A DNA stretch of 64,000 nt from Haliclystus octoradiatus (Eukaryota; Cnidaria; Staurozoa; Stauromedusae; Haliclystidae): the NCBI GenBank assembly GCA_916610825.1, contig OU744447.1, forward strand, positions 6,517,402 through 6,581,401. The letters run 5' to 3'. Below, in pieces: positions 46,007 to 58,018 of the stretch. Made by a program: the position numbers and the translations under genes. Positions within the stretch are counted from its first letter, which is position 1. The number at the start of each line of letters is the position of its first letter. Below the pieces are notes generated by a model. It was not told where the DNA came from. It did not search any database and was given only the letters and a program-made list of their open reading frames with translations.

Positions 46007-46665
46007 CAGAGCCATCTATTTACAAAAGTTGGGATCGCTTCCATGTGCCGCTATCGTCTCCTATTAGACAGATGCCATTCACGTGATTTTTTGGACGCCA
46101 TTTTCGTACTTTCGGCATCAGCTTTCCTGTTTTAAGCGAAGTGCGCGGAAAAATACAACTTTTATTAGTCAAAACAGACATAGGCTATTAAATTATTAAT
46201 TGTTGTGTTAATAGACGAAATAGTAATTGAAATAAAAGTATTGTTTACTATTCCAACTGGGGACAAGAATTAGAAAAAGTTGCCTTTGACTGCAAAGAAT
46301 AAGCGTAAGAGAGTAAGAGATACTCTTTTTACTCCACAAACTCCTTGTCCATTTAGCAATTCCAATAGCATTGATCTGATTTACTCTCGAGCAGCATGGT
46401 GATGAATTCGATAACAAAGTATTCATTGAAATAAATTTTCATTCTGATTTTGAGAGTCGAGCAAATAAATATGGTGATAGACAACTAATGAATGGTTATA
46501 TTACTCTTGTTAAACGATCGCAAACCATGTCACACAGTTCCAAAATGGCTGAAAAAACACACCACTCTCTTGCACATGCGCACTGCTGTTAAAAACGTGT
46601 TCGGGAACAGGCCAAAAATCAAAAATGGCATGAGTGTCCCAACTCTTGTAAAATAGTTGGCTCTG
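46007..46665. mobile_element. 0.66-kb non-autonomous hAT element
   Basis: Starts CAGAGCCATCTATTTACAAA and ends with the inverse CAGAGCCAACTATTTTACAA, the same TIR family as 37847-40337. Flanks GGTTCGAA and GGTTCACT share 5 of 8 bases, so the target duplication has decayed. Confidence 0.7.
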
Positions 46666-46669
46666 GGTT

Positions 46670-48180
46670 CACTAGGTCGCTTGACATTTTTTGTCCATAA
46701 GATAAGAAATATTGTACTTTAATGGACTTTTCTACATTTTATACGATTTATTCTCGACTTATTCTGCAACGATTTTCCTTTCATATTTTTGCCTCGCTAT
46801 AACGATGCTGGTCAAAATGACTTTGTATTGGTTTTTCTTTTAAATTTTCAAATGGAGGCTGCTACTATCGGCCGTAGTGACTTGAAAACAAACCTAATAA
46901 AAAAACAACAACCACTTAAAAATCTTAAGAAAATAGGTCAATTGTTCTCTGCCAATAAAATGTTTTCAGCTTTCCTATTTCTTCAACAAATTATTGATCT
47001 ACAAAGCGATGCTTCAAAAGCTTAAAGCTGTTTTGGGACATATTATACAATATCTTGTCTTTGGAAGTTCTTGTCATGAATACAATAACCAGCTTAATAA
47101 ATCAGTATCTCGAGATATGCTAGCAAGAAATTTGCTTATCTCAAGTCTCAGAATTTGATGTGAAAAATAAATGTTATGATTATTAAAGAAATATAATATA
47201 TTTTAAATTGAAATATGGTATGAGTATGAGTCAAGTATAATACAAATATGAAAAATATGTATCATAAGACGTTATTGCTTGTTTTATCAGAATGTGTGAT
47301 TATGCAATTAACTATTTCACGTGATTCATTGGTCCAGTGTTTGTCCGTTTCTTCAATTATTCAGCTCGGTCTATTTAGTGTGACTATTTAAATTCTTCTT
47401 TGAATTATGGCACCTGTATATAGTCAGGTTTTCTTAGTGATGGCGGTTTCTGTATTTGAATTGCGTGCCTATCAGAATCATTTCAAACGCTATTTAAAGC
47501 CATAACTAGATTACATCTTATATTTAATCAGGCTATTGGATATATAAATCACTGTTTTTTCACTTGCGATAATATTGAAGTCATTCCATTATTTTGTTGC
47601 TTTTTCTATATTATCTATTACTTTCTTTATTAGAAACTATAGTCTGTATACTGTATATAGTCATTATCAAGCGTGTGATTTCTATTGCTCCTAACAAATA
47701 ACGATCATTCATTGTTCAAAAGTTAATCTGTTGTTGATATATTTTTTATACATTATATATATTTTAGTTGATATATAACTTCAACGATCGAGATGACCTT
47801 TGAAATCTATTCGCTACATTGAAAAATATTAAATATGATTCTGAAAGATTTGTGTAACATTGTAGTTGTGTTTGCAGTCATAAAATTTTCATGATATATT
47901 TGACAACAACCATTATTGACTTTGAAACAGGTGTTCTGAAGGGTTTTAAAGTAAATGAATCGGTCAATAGAGAGTGATTCATTACTAAGCACAACTTGGT
48001 TGATCAAGTTTCAAATTGCCTCCCTTAAGTTACAATCTTACATAACTGTCACTTTGTGATGTAAATGTCAAATATATGGTTGAGGATATCGAAATCATCG
48101 CTAGTGATATTTTGCTTTTGTTGCTACTTTGGAAAGATTTTGGTATTTTTTCAAATATCAGATTGACTTCACAGAGAGAT
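46670..48180. other. No gene recognised; upstream of gene B
   Basis: Open frame 46789-47025 on plus is hydrophobic/Lys-rich with no motif and is not supported. No promoter element was identified. Confidence 0.4.
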
Positions 48181-48188
48181 ATGCAACA

Positions 48189-48467
48189 ATGCTGTTGCTT
48201 TTCTTTATGAACTTTATTTCTTTATTACAAAATAGTAATGGGATAGATTTTGAAGATTTCTCAATTGGACAGTATTATAATGTAACGAATAATTTTCAAT
48301 CACCATCGCGGACTGTTTGCTACGCAAAATGCATCAGAGATTCCATATCTACAAATTTTGCATGGTTTCAGACGGAAAAAAGATGCAAATGTATTATTTT
48401 GGCAAGCAAAAATGGGCCTATCAAAGACACTATCAATTACCAAGCTGCTATTCAACATCCTTCGAAG
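48189..48467 (+). CDS. PAN-like gene B, first coding exon
   Basis: ATG at 48189 opens a signal peptide (LLLFFMNFISLLQ) followed by a Cys-containing extracellular segment (TVCYAKCIRDS, FAWFQTEKRCKCIIL) and a donor TCGAAG/GTATGT in phase 0. The Cys spacing and position are those of a diverged PAN/apple domain. An in-frame TTG lies upstream, but ATG 48189 places the signal peptide correctly. The likely partner is the terminal exon at 57615-58018, by order, orientation and analogy with genes A and C; middle exons were not found and a Ty3/gypsy element lies between. Confidence 0.6.
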
Positions 48468-48474
48468 GTATGTG

Positions 48475-49880
48475 TTTCTTTTATCATATTTATAATAATA
48501 TTACAAGTATATATTAAGACCCCCCATAAATAAAAAGCAGACATTCCCTGCAGGAGAGCACGGCTTGACCCCTCTTCGGTTCACGAGATGTATAATTTTG
48601 GTGTGACAATGCACATAGTTGTTTCAATTAGATGTGTTTAGTCACGCAACGAGCTCACAGCCTTATGTGGGTAAATCTCTACTACCTTGTAATAATGACA
48701 TGACTTTGTACGCGCTAATCACAAAACCGCGTGAAGAAATCCTCAATTCCATCATCATTCAAAAGCCCTCTTTCGTGATCTCAAAATAAGCTATAGTTAT
48801 GAAACTTCAACTAAAATTGGCGTAAAAATGAAAATCGACTCTTTCGTAAGAGATGAAGCCGCTGTCATTCAGAACCAGCAATCCGTGTATCCGCGTAATG
48901 AACCGTGAATGTTCTCAAACTGTCTTGAGTGTCTTGAAATCTCAGATCCAAAAACACGAAAACTGAATTGGGATGATGATGACGAAAACTGTTTTCATTA
49001 TCTTTTTTTTTGTGATTATTTACTCTAAGATGTTTGATTGTAAGTTATATTTACTTATGTAAATTTCATTGCGAAGTGTTTACGAGAATCCCTTAGAATT
49101 TTAAACAATGATTTAGATTTTAGGATTCAAATCGTTTGAATTGTAAACATATCCCCCAAATAGCACAGCCTATCAAATATATCTATCAAAGGTATATCAA
49201 CAGCAACAAGGAATATCATCCTGTCTATTTCAAAAATAATTTGAATGATACTGTATCTAAATGCAGCATAAGCTGCATCCTGTTTCAAAATATTATTTGA
49301 GCCCGTGATGTAAATACTGTACAAATGACAATAACACTAAAGAGTTACCATACGGCAACCATGTTTGGATCGCCTCATCTGTACACGCGAGATGTTGGGA
49401 GGCATGAGAAAGCACCAGGAAAACACGAGCCCATAGTCCAGTTGTAACAAAGAGGTCCAACGTGAACCAATGGAATCCACTGCATATCCAGTAACGAAAG
49501 TATGTCAAATAACAGAATTTTGGAAAAGAAAATTGTGATTATGATCGAGAAGATAAAGAACAGCATGTGTTTTCATTGTTTATAAACGAATTATAATATT
49601 ATTAATCAACACCAGACCAACATCAAGTATTTATAGAGCAATTATTATATGTAAAGGATTTTATTTTGAAGATTCAATGTTTATGTTTACATTTGAAATG
49701 GTACAATTGTTGAACATCGAAGCAAAGCCTGCCGTGGAATTAAAATTCATTTCTCAGGCTGCGTGTGAGCTATCTTCACTATAGTTGTGTTTATAGTACT
49801 GACATTGCATTTATCTGATCCTTGTTTTGATTAATGAAGATAACTGTATAATGTTATTCTTAGTGTTATTTGATTGCTAC
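48475..49880. other. No gene recognised (presumed intron of gene B)
   Basis: Minus-strand open frames at 49293-49566 contain Trp/Phe-rich sequence but lack a known motif. Confidence 0.4.
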
Positions 49881-49887
49881 AGATGTA

Positions 49888-50018
49888 CTTGTAAATCAAG
49901 AGTTACATCATTCTATTAATATAAAGATTATGTGAGAAGTTCAACTCAAGACTGATTTATTCGTATTCAAACATTACATATCATGCTGTGCTAAGCCTAG
50001 GTGTCACATATCATTACA
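49888..50018 (-). mobile_element. Ty3/gypsy 3' LTR (approximate)
   Basis: On the minus strand a polypurine tract AGAGGGAGG (50027-50019) runs into TGTAATGATATGTGACACC at 50018; an AATAAA follows, and the far border is placed by a CA near 49888. The 5' LTR is missing. Confidence 0.5.
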
Positions 50019-50178
50019 CCTCCCTCTAGTTGAAAGGAGGTATCCTAACTTCTATTTCAACTTTAACAATACGTTTTTACGTAAGCACAAAACAAATAGA
50101 AATTATTATATGCTTTTAGATCAAATAGAAAGAAATTAGATTTAAATTTTTATAAGTCCATTTCAAGTCCGTTGAGGT

Positions 50179-50700
50179 TTACTGTCCGTAGCGGTTAACC
50201 GGTTTAGTCAGCCGCGTACTTCTACGTAATGTTGCTTTGGTTTCTTTGTTCGTGTCAGTTGACGGTGGCTCATCAAGGTCGGTTGATGTTCTTGGTTGAT
50301 CGGCATTGGTTTGTTTAATTCGTCTTAAAAATCGGCGATTACGCAAGTACAAGCGACCAGACGGTCGTTTGACGTGATAGTCTCGATTCTGTCCGATGTC
50401 AATAACGATTCCCTTTTCCATCCATCTCTTGGTTCGAGGGTCTTGTATTAGGACCGTGTCTCCGATGTTTAACCGTGGCAACATCTGGGCGGTGCGATCA
50501 TAATAAAACTTTTGTAATACTTTCATATCTTCAACTTTGTTGTCTGCATCCTCGGCGGCTTCTTGCCAGATTTTGGCAAATACTGAATAATGTGCAGGGA
50601 CTTTGGAACGGAGTTGGTGGCCATATAAAATTTGAGATGGGGATCTGCCATCAGCTCTGGGCGTGTTTCGTAGCTCTAACAGGCCATGTAAAAAAATCAA
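50179..50700 (-). pseudogene. Ty3/gypsy integrase C-terminal part
   Basis: 173 open residues. LLELRNTPRADGRSPSQILY and YYDRTAQMLPRLNIGDTVLI are the end of the integrase core and the post-core domain of Ty3/gypsy pol proteins. GRLYLRNRRFLRR and a tail with RRSTRLTKPVNR follow. It ends 150 bp before its polypurine tract. The 5' side is truncated at about 50700, so catalytic residues are absent. Confidence 0.85.
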
Positions 50701-50709
50701 TGCTTTGAC

Positions 50710-53325
50710 ATTTCAATGTATAGTTTTAGAATTATGATGTAACCTTTAATTATGTTTTGCTTAGCTGACCTGATATTAAATTGCTGAATCATGTATCAAA
50801 CATAAATAAATAGACTTAAAACAGAATGTATAATCAGTAGAAGAGTTAACGTTTGAAACAACTGTCATTAGATAACGATCCGTGAGATTTGTACATTAGG
50901 GTACGTTTTTATATATACAATTAAAGAAAGATTTGCTATATATTTGGAGATTGTTTGTCTAAGCGCAGTCTTTGACGTTCTTAGCTTCTATTCAACAAGA
51001 AAAGACCAAGCAAGATAAATATCAAGGGATTATTTAGACTTGGCAAAACAATCCTCTTCCCTTCTGCTGCCACATTAACTGCTTGATGTACGCTCAAGAA
51101 GTGAACCAGAGAGTATTGCTACATTGTCTCAAGTGTGATGTTGATGGCTTGTTAGACTATTTAAACAATGGATTTCTTGTGATTGTTACTCCTCGGTTTG
51201 ACGCTGGTCAATTAAGGTGACGCTCGATGGCGAAACTTTATCCCAGTCAACATTGATTTTGAATATTCCTCTCCTGACTTATTTCTCACCTCAGCGTAAA
51301 AGAATTGAAGATTGATATTTAATTCCTCGGTGCTCATATTCTCTAACATGTCGCTTGTTTCATGCCTTTCTGCTTACACCATTATGTAGAAAAAACTCAC
51401 TGTCAGTTGTTATTTTATGGTTGCAATGACTTTATACATATATTTAAAAGTTTCCAATATGATATTCCAATGTTACAATTACATACCGTTGAAAATATAT
51501 GCTGTGCATTTTGTTTTGTACTTTGTGCTTTTTGCCTGTGCTTCATTCAGAAGGATATGCAAATCATTACTTGTACAGGTAGAATACCTTCCGCTATTAT
51601 AAATACTAATATTATTATTACTATTTGAATTTAATTTTAAAACAAAAGCACAATTTTCTTTGTTTTGAGCTATTTTGAAACTTTTATAGGTGACAAGAAA
51701 AAGTGTTTGTTTTGTTTTTTGCCATTGTTCAAGTACTCAACACCCTGTTCCATGACATGTGTTGATCCAGTGTTTTAACACGTTTTTGACAGAAAAACTC
51801 AATTGAAGTCTAATAAAACCTTTCTAAACTCTACAATTCACGTTCAATTTCAGTTATATATGGCCAACAAGGTGTCCCAAAGATATGGGCATATCTGTTA
51901 TGGGAAGTGGACAATTTCTTTTCCACGAGAAAAAAGTAACGATTTTTTGAAGTCTAGACTTTTTATTTTTCCATAGTGAGCTCTCTTGTCATTTGAACAC
52001 GAGTTCCGACTTTCGAACGCCAATAACGCCATTTCCCCATAACCGAGCTTAACCTCATCGATTTCAAGAACAGCCGATAATTATTTAAACATGTGAATAT
52101 TTTTAAGGTCATATACAATTTTATTGAGCTACTGCATTATGCAGTTTCTCAATTGTTCATCAAAAATAAGTCAAATGGCTTGCAGGAGAAATATCAAGCA
52201 AGTAAACAAACATGCTTTGAGTGTTTCGAAATATTTTGCAGAAATTATTTATTCGAATTCAACTTTTGCTGAAATTAATAACTGTGGAACATAACATAAC
52301 ATCCTCATCCTTTAATGGCCAATTTTCGCAAGTTCTTAGCTATAGGTATAAAGATTGAATTCATGAAATAGAAAGGAAAGCTCTCGATAAAGTACCAAAA
52401 CAAAACATAAACAAAATCAACCTCTAGAATTTAAAATAATTTAACCGTTTCTTGAAATGAAAGTTAGCAATATTATAAAATAGCGTAATTTTCTGATTCC
52501 TTCTCGTTGTCTCCTTGTGTACCACCGGTGGTGCTATCAGAGTATAGTTTGTAGTAAATTGTTTACTGCATGATTTCTTTGTCGTAAGTCTGTATATATA
52601 GTCTTTGATAAGTATCGTCAGCTTTTGAAATTGTGAACTTATACGAATACTTAGTTTGTTGTTTTAAAATAATAACAACGCATATAATAACCATTGCATC
52701 ATAATTTATTTCATTTGTGTTCTTATCACCCAAACATCTCTTTATGCTTTACATAAAAAAGTGACGGATAAAGTATACAGTTATTATAGTTACGTTTTAG
52801 TTAAATGTAACTTGTAAGTTCTGACCCATACAATTTTTAGAAAAGTAACTACTATAGTTACTCTTTTCCTATGCAAGTAACGATAACTGTAACACTTATT
52901 TAAAAAGTAGCTTCCCATCTATGAATTTTAAACCTAGATTTAAGACACCTTTTATCTTTCAATCTATTTCCTTCTTAGATACTACATCGACTATCATACC
53001 TACAAGGTAATTATTAATTGGAATATATTGCAATTTAATCTATAATAAACCAAGCTTCGGAACTGTCCTTTACATGACATTTCAAGCTATTGATTTCAAT
53101 TTCTTATCTGTAATTGAAAATGATATCCACAGTAAAGTTTAAAATAGTATAGGTCTTCAATTACAAGTGTTATTTGTGGAATCTTTAGCTTTTTCGCACA
53201 TGTGTTTGAGCTTTTCGAAAGTCAACAATCAACATGTCATAAAAACCAATCAATCATCAATCCGAACTCTAAGTATTATTCCACTAGCAACACAAATAGC
53301 GACTGTCTACCTTGTGATGTTGTTT
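50710..53325. other. No gene recognised (presumed intron of gene B)
   Basis: AT-rich; short open frames at 51362-51628 lack motifs. 52770-52900 contains repeated GTTAC/GTAAC motifs. Confidence 0.45.
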
Positions 53326-53329
53326 TGAC

Positions 53330-53475
53330 ATCTTTCTGAGCCCCGGCCAAATGAAACCATCTTTTTGCCAGCATTTTCACAACATTTTGCGTTAGTTTTA
53401 ACGAATGCTGGCAAAATGTCGGATACATTTTGCCAGCCCAGCCAAGATATTTCAACAAATTTCGATGTTTGATTT
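53330..53475. repeat. MITE-like repeat (TGCCAGCATTTTCACAACA family), copy 1
   Basis: Contains TTTGCCAGCATTTTCACAAC and the inverse motif ATGCTGGCAAAAT. A relative lies at 58715-58885. Confidence 0.5.
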
Positions 53476-53903
53476 TTTTGGCTTGTAATTTGATGATGCT
53501 CAAAAAACTTGCTAAGATTCTATTGTTCTCTTCAAAGTTGTGAAAATGCAAAATTATTAAAAAACGATTTGAAATATCGAGTTCAAAAGAATAAAAATAT
53601 CTTCTCTACGATTGATCAATGATTACGCGATGTTTTTAGTGATTCACGCGAGGAAAACAGTTTGGCGTGAAAGTCTTGTCATACTTTCTAGGGAACCATT
53701 TGATTGTATTCTCGTTTATTGTTAACTATTATTATCGTATGTAAAACGAGGCAGTGTATTTGGAGTGAGGTTTTCGTAGCACGTGTGACTTTGTATTACC
53801 TCAGTGTAGTTTTGGCGTTGTGCAATAAAGTTCGTTTTCATATTCGACTCTTTGTCAGTATATTCTCTTCAGTTTAGTAACTATTACTACAAGCTAACGG
53901 GCC

Positions 53904-54650
53904 ATGGAAAGGCAAAATAGTACGACAAAGGATACGGTGAATGCATCTGTTGTGAGATTAAAACTAACTGATATAGTTAATTCATACAATGGCGACGACG
54001 ATGCTGGTGAATGGTGGTCGCGTTTTGAGGCAATAGCAGATTTAAAAGGGTACAGCGATGAAAATAAAGTTCTGAGTGTGGCTTTACTTCTCCGCGGGTC
54101 AGCGTTTAGTTTTTTTAATGAATGCCTGGGTGGAAAAAGAAGATGTTGACAGAGGTAAAGACGAAAATATTAACAGCGTTTTCTTTATCTAAATTCGCTG
54201 CCTTCGATCAGTTGATCAGTTGAAGCGACGTATATATAAACAAGGAGAGAATGTGGATGGCTATTTTGCCGATTTGAAACGATTATGTTTATTAGCTGGT
54301 GTGTGACTTGTCCAGGTTATATTTGTAACTGGAATGCCATAAGTTATTGGATTACAAATTCGTTCAATGGTAAATGCAACAGACCAAGAAATTGTAACAA
54401 GAGCAAGAGTTTTACTAAAGCTGGAGTAGGTGTTGATGCAGATGTGGTATGTGTTACTCAGGCTCGTAACTCTGCTAGTAAAGACGACCTAATAATAATT
54501 TATCGCTGTCATAAACCTAGAAATTGCTAGAAATTGTCGCAATTGTCCAAAAGTTACCAATCAAAAGGAAAAACCCGACACTCGAAGTTTAACATGTGTG
54601 TGGTGTGGCGCCCTGGGACACATGGCTAGCCAATGCTATAAGTTTCTAGG
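53904..54650 (+). pseudogene. Ty3/gypsy gag region with zinc knuckle
   Basis: Starts ATGG; early frame has AGEWWSRFEAIADLKGY and LLLRGSAFSFFNE (capsid-like gag). After frameshifts, CVWCGALGHMASQCYKF near 54600 is a CCHC zinc knuckle (with CxWCGxxGHxxxxC spacing). Confidence 0.7.
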
Positions 54651-54689
54651 AAACGAGCAGGACCGCAGTGGGCAAATGTGGAATCTGCA

Positions 54690-55640
54690 GTCCAGGACAA
54701 TTGACAAAGTTGCCAATTATTACAGTAAAAATTAATGGTGTGGAAGAAATAGGACTAATGGACACTGGGTGCTCATGGAGTGTAGTTACAAGTGATCTGG
54801 TAAAACTAAAGCGATATAGATTCGTCACGTTCACAGATTAAAATGATGAACGGTTCAGTGGTGTCTGTTGTTGGAGAGTCGATAGTATCAGTAAAGATTA
54901 ATATCATTAATGTAAATATTAATTGTTTAGTTGTGGAGGGCTTATTGTCAGGTTTGACATAATTTTAGGTATGGATGTTATTAGTAAAATTAGCGGTGTT
55001 CACTGTGTTGTCTGATAAAGACGTACGGCTTAATACACAACAAGTGCCAATGTTATATATTGATGTACAGTTGCCTTTGGCTACTGTTGTTGTTGTTGAA
55101 GATGACAATTTCCTAGCCACATTTAAGGGACAACACTGGACAGTTTCGTGGAAACGGAAAAATAGCGATCCACCAACTTTGTTAAAAAGTTGTATATCTC
55201 AATATATATGAATGATGATACAAAAAAGCTTTCAAACTTAAATTGGACGAATGGGTAGACCAAGGTTATATCATTGAATATGATGAGATTAAATACGGGA
55301 AAGCAAAAGGGTTACTTCCGATGTTCAGCGTGGTACAGGAAAGTAAGAAAAAGGTTCGTCCAATATTTGACTTTCGTGAATTAAACCAGTATGTCAACTT
55401 TTTTTCAGGAAAAAGTGATATTTGTTTGGAGAAGTTGAGGTCATGGCATAAAACAGGAACAGAAATAGCCATGATAGATTTGAAAGACGCCTATTTACAG
55501 TTGCGGATTCAACAAGAGTTATGGCCTTATCAAACAGTAGAACATCGCTTAAAATTGTGGTGTTTGACACGTATCCATTAATCAATAAAGCTACCAGCTC
55601 ATATGTAGACGATATTTGCGAAAATACAAGGTTAGTTACA
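54690..55640 (+). pseudogene. Ty3/gypsy protease and reverse transcriptase remnants
   Basis: GLMDTGCSWSVVTSDL near 54755 is the aspartic protease site with DTG. RT follows from 55243: LDEWVDQGYI, KKVRPIFDFRELNQYV, AMIDLKDAYLQLRI. The catalytic YVDD box is still visible in another frame at about 55595 (SSYVDDICEN). Sequence between the motifs is partly deleted. Confidence 0.75.
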
Positions 55641-55974
55641 CCGGAAAAAGTTCATGAGCATTTATCAATTCAACCAACCCGTGTGTAGGGTTTAATTGTT
55701 TCATGCTGAATTTGTCATTTGATATGGACACGCTCAGATTCTTGGCATATTAATGATATTATTTTAGAAGAGGAAATAACGAAGCGTCAGGGTTATTCAT
55801 TATTTGTCTTGTCAGTATATACCCTATTTGTGATTGGTTACGTGTTACCACAAGTTTTATAAAAGGTACTATAAATGCTTATGAGTGGGACAATATTGTT
55901 GCCAAAAATATTGTTACAGTTGTTAGAGAATTATTGCAAAGATTGAAAGAGGAGGACCCTGCATAAAATGAAAA

Positions 55975-56379
55975 TTGAATGTAAATGTTAACGGTGATGC
56001 AATTGTTTGGTGTGATACAAGTGATATTGCAATTGGGGTATGTTTAGAAATTGATGATGTAATGGTGAAAGATGCCTCATGGTTACGAAATGATTCGGCA
56101 TATATAAATATGGCTGAGCTAGAGGCAGTTGTTAAGGGTATAAATTTGGCTATATTATGGAAAGTAACAAAATTTACTGTTGTAACTGACTCAAAGATTG
56201 TGTATGGGTGGATGAATGACATCTTATCGAAGAAAAATAGAATTAGAACAAGGGCATTCGTAGAGCTATTAATTCGTAGAAGATTGGAGGTGATTGAAAC
56301 ATTAGTAGTAGAGTATGAGCTATTGCTGATTATGAAGCTGGTCGTATCTGAATTGAATAAAGCAGATTCTGTAACTTGA
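55975..56379 (+). pseudogene. Ty3/gypsy RNase H
   Basis: 134 open residues with IVWCDTSDIAIGVCLEIDD (first Asp), INMAELEAVVKGINLAI (Glu) and TVVTDSKIVYGWMND (Asp), the three-acid RNase H pattern, then NKADSVT at the end. Confidence 0.75.
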
Positions 56380-56391
56380 GTTAAAAAATCA

Positions 56392-56760
56392 TTGCTTGCT
56401 ATGTTAAACAACGAGGTAAAAGTTTGTGCAACTACTGCTCCGGATATACCCTATAATCAAACGTTATTTACTGCTGTCAAAAACGCACATAATATCAACC
56501 ATTGTGGATATGATCAAACAAAATGGCTCTTAAATGAAATGAGTATACAAGCACCACGAAAAAGTATCAAAAATGTTATTGCTACATGTCCACAGTGCCA
56601 ATCTATACATCCATTGCCTATTTGTGAACAGCATGGTAGTTTAACAATTGATTTAAATTGATTGAGTGTGGATGTAACGAAGTATGAAAATATATAATAT
56701 TTAACATTGATTGACTCGGGTCTTCGCAGTTTGCTATATGGCAACGAATAAAAAATGAAG
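56392..56760 (+). pseudogene. Ty3/gypsy integrase N-terminal part
   Basis: AHNINHCGYDQTKWLL and VIATCPQCQSIHP give the HHCC zinc-binding domain. A stop at 56659-56661 follows, and the core start (LTLIDSG) appears in a broken frame. The rest is missing. Confidence 0.7.
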
Positions 56761-56904
56761 GTGACGATGAGATTATTGCTCAGCTAAATAGTATATAGGA
56801 CCACCAGCAGAATTATTATTAGATAATTATACGTCTTTTAAATCTTCAGTGTTAAAAAAGTTTTGTAATGAATCGAATGTCTCGAATGTCTAATATTTAT
56901 TGTT

Positions 56905-57610
56905 GGTTAACTATTTTTTCATGTTACTTTTTTCATGTTTCAACTGTATTTTCTCTCCGCTTGTAAAATGTTTTGAATAACAAGGCAGTCCAATCACGAT
57001 GGAGAACATTTCATACAATTTCGCTACGTGAATTTGAAATTCGAGTAAAGTAGTTGATGTATTTAGGACAGTTAATGATTCTTACACGTCTTGGAAGTGA
57101 TAATAATTCTCAGTTCTTGGCATTGAAATTTCAACGTAGGGGACTATTGTAGTCTAGCCCACAAAAGCTCGCTTGAAAATACTCTTCGCTGATTCGTCCC
57201 CAGAAAATCTTTCCGATATAAGCAGTTTGAATCAATAAAAGCTGAACTATATATATTTTATTGAATATAGTCAGGTAGGATAATTGAAATAAATCGCCTG
57301 ATGATCACCTTCTGATGTAAAACTTGAATTAGCGAAAATCTAGAATGTTTCATTTTGACTCTCATTTCTAAATGTATACTAGAAACAATATTCATGATTT
57401 GTGATAATTAGCCATAATTTTAAATAATTTTAACTTGAAAAGAGCAAATGTCGATAGCCAAAACGTTATTCCTAATAAATTATGGTCATCAAAGCTGTTT
57501 ACTTTTAATTATTTTACTACAAAGCCTTTTTCCCGTAGACAAAATACAAGGACCAAAGCAATTAAGCGGCCTCGATGTCAATATATTTCAACATTTAATT
57601 TATTTAAATT
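56905..57610. other. No gene recognised; repeat segment
   Basis: 57265-57395 is inverted relative to 43855-43985 (marker GATCACCTTCTGATG). No coding exon supported before the 57614 acceptor. Confidence 0.45.
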
Positions 57611-57614
57611 TTAG

Positions 57615-58018
57615 GTTACCACATGCTCGCGAAATCTCTTGCGTGCTTTGGAGGGAAGGATGACAGTTTTGGATACTTTACACACACTAATCCAACTGGT
57701 AATTATTGGCTTGCTCTTGCTCATGTAAATGGAGGTATTGTGTGCAACTCTCTCTATGCTGCTTCACCCTTCGGTTGTATGCATGCTTCATACTTACGCA
57801 TAACCACTATATTAACTAACGAACAGAATGGAGACCAAGTTGTGTTGACAATAGGGGATAATAAAGGTCCAATGGCTGAGATAGTAAAGACACCCATTGC
57901 TGTTTCTTTGATCAATGGAAATGTTTATCGAGTATGGTATCATGAGGATTTAATTAACAGTGCGGAGAGTAACAATTCAGGCCGAACTTGCTTTGTTGTC
58001 CAATTAAAGCCAGTTTAA
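57615..58018 (+). CDS. PAN-domain gene B, terminal exon
   Basis: After a TTTTAG acceptor the exon begins GT+TAC (phase 1) and ends at the TAA 58016-58018. It reads LAKSLACFGGKDDSFGYF, NPTGNYWLALAHVNGG, YAASPFGCMHAS, GDNKGPMAEIVK and CFVVQLKPV at the end. It aligns over its whole length to gene A's exon with amino-acid differences and no frame damage, so it looks functional. The domain is unknown to me; it probably forms the C-terminal extracellular half after the PAN segment. Confidence 0.75.

Larger units (their letters stand above)
53590..56900 (+). mobile_element. Decayed Ty3/gypsy retrotransposon
   Basis: A leader/5' LTR-like segment (AATAAAG at 53825) precedes gag, zinc knuckle, protease, reverse transcriptase, RNase H and integrase remnants in that order, all plus strand but broken by many frameshifts and stops. 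The integrase core decays after about 56760 and no 3' LTR was found. It lies in the putative intron of gene B, in sense orientation. Confidence 0.8.

Noticed and set aside
46789..47025. 78-residue plus-strand frame
   Set aside because: No motif and no splice or repeat support.
49293..49566. Trp/Phe-rich minus-strand frames resembling membrane segments
   Set aside because: Two overlapping frames, no family motif, no clear acceptor; not supported as a gene.
55923..56411. Long minus-strand frame
   Set aside because: Antisense shadow of the RNase H region, which has the catalytic pattern on the plus strand.
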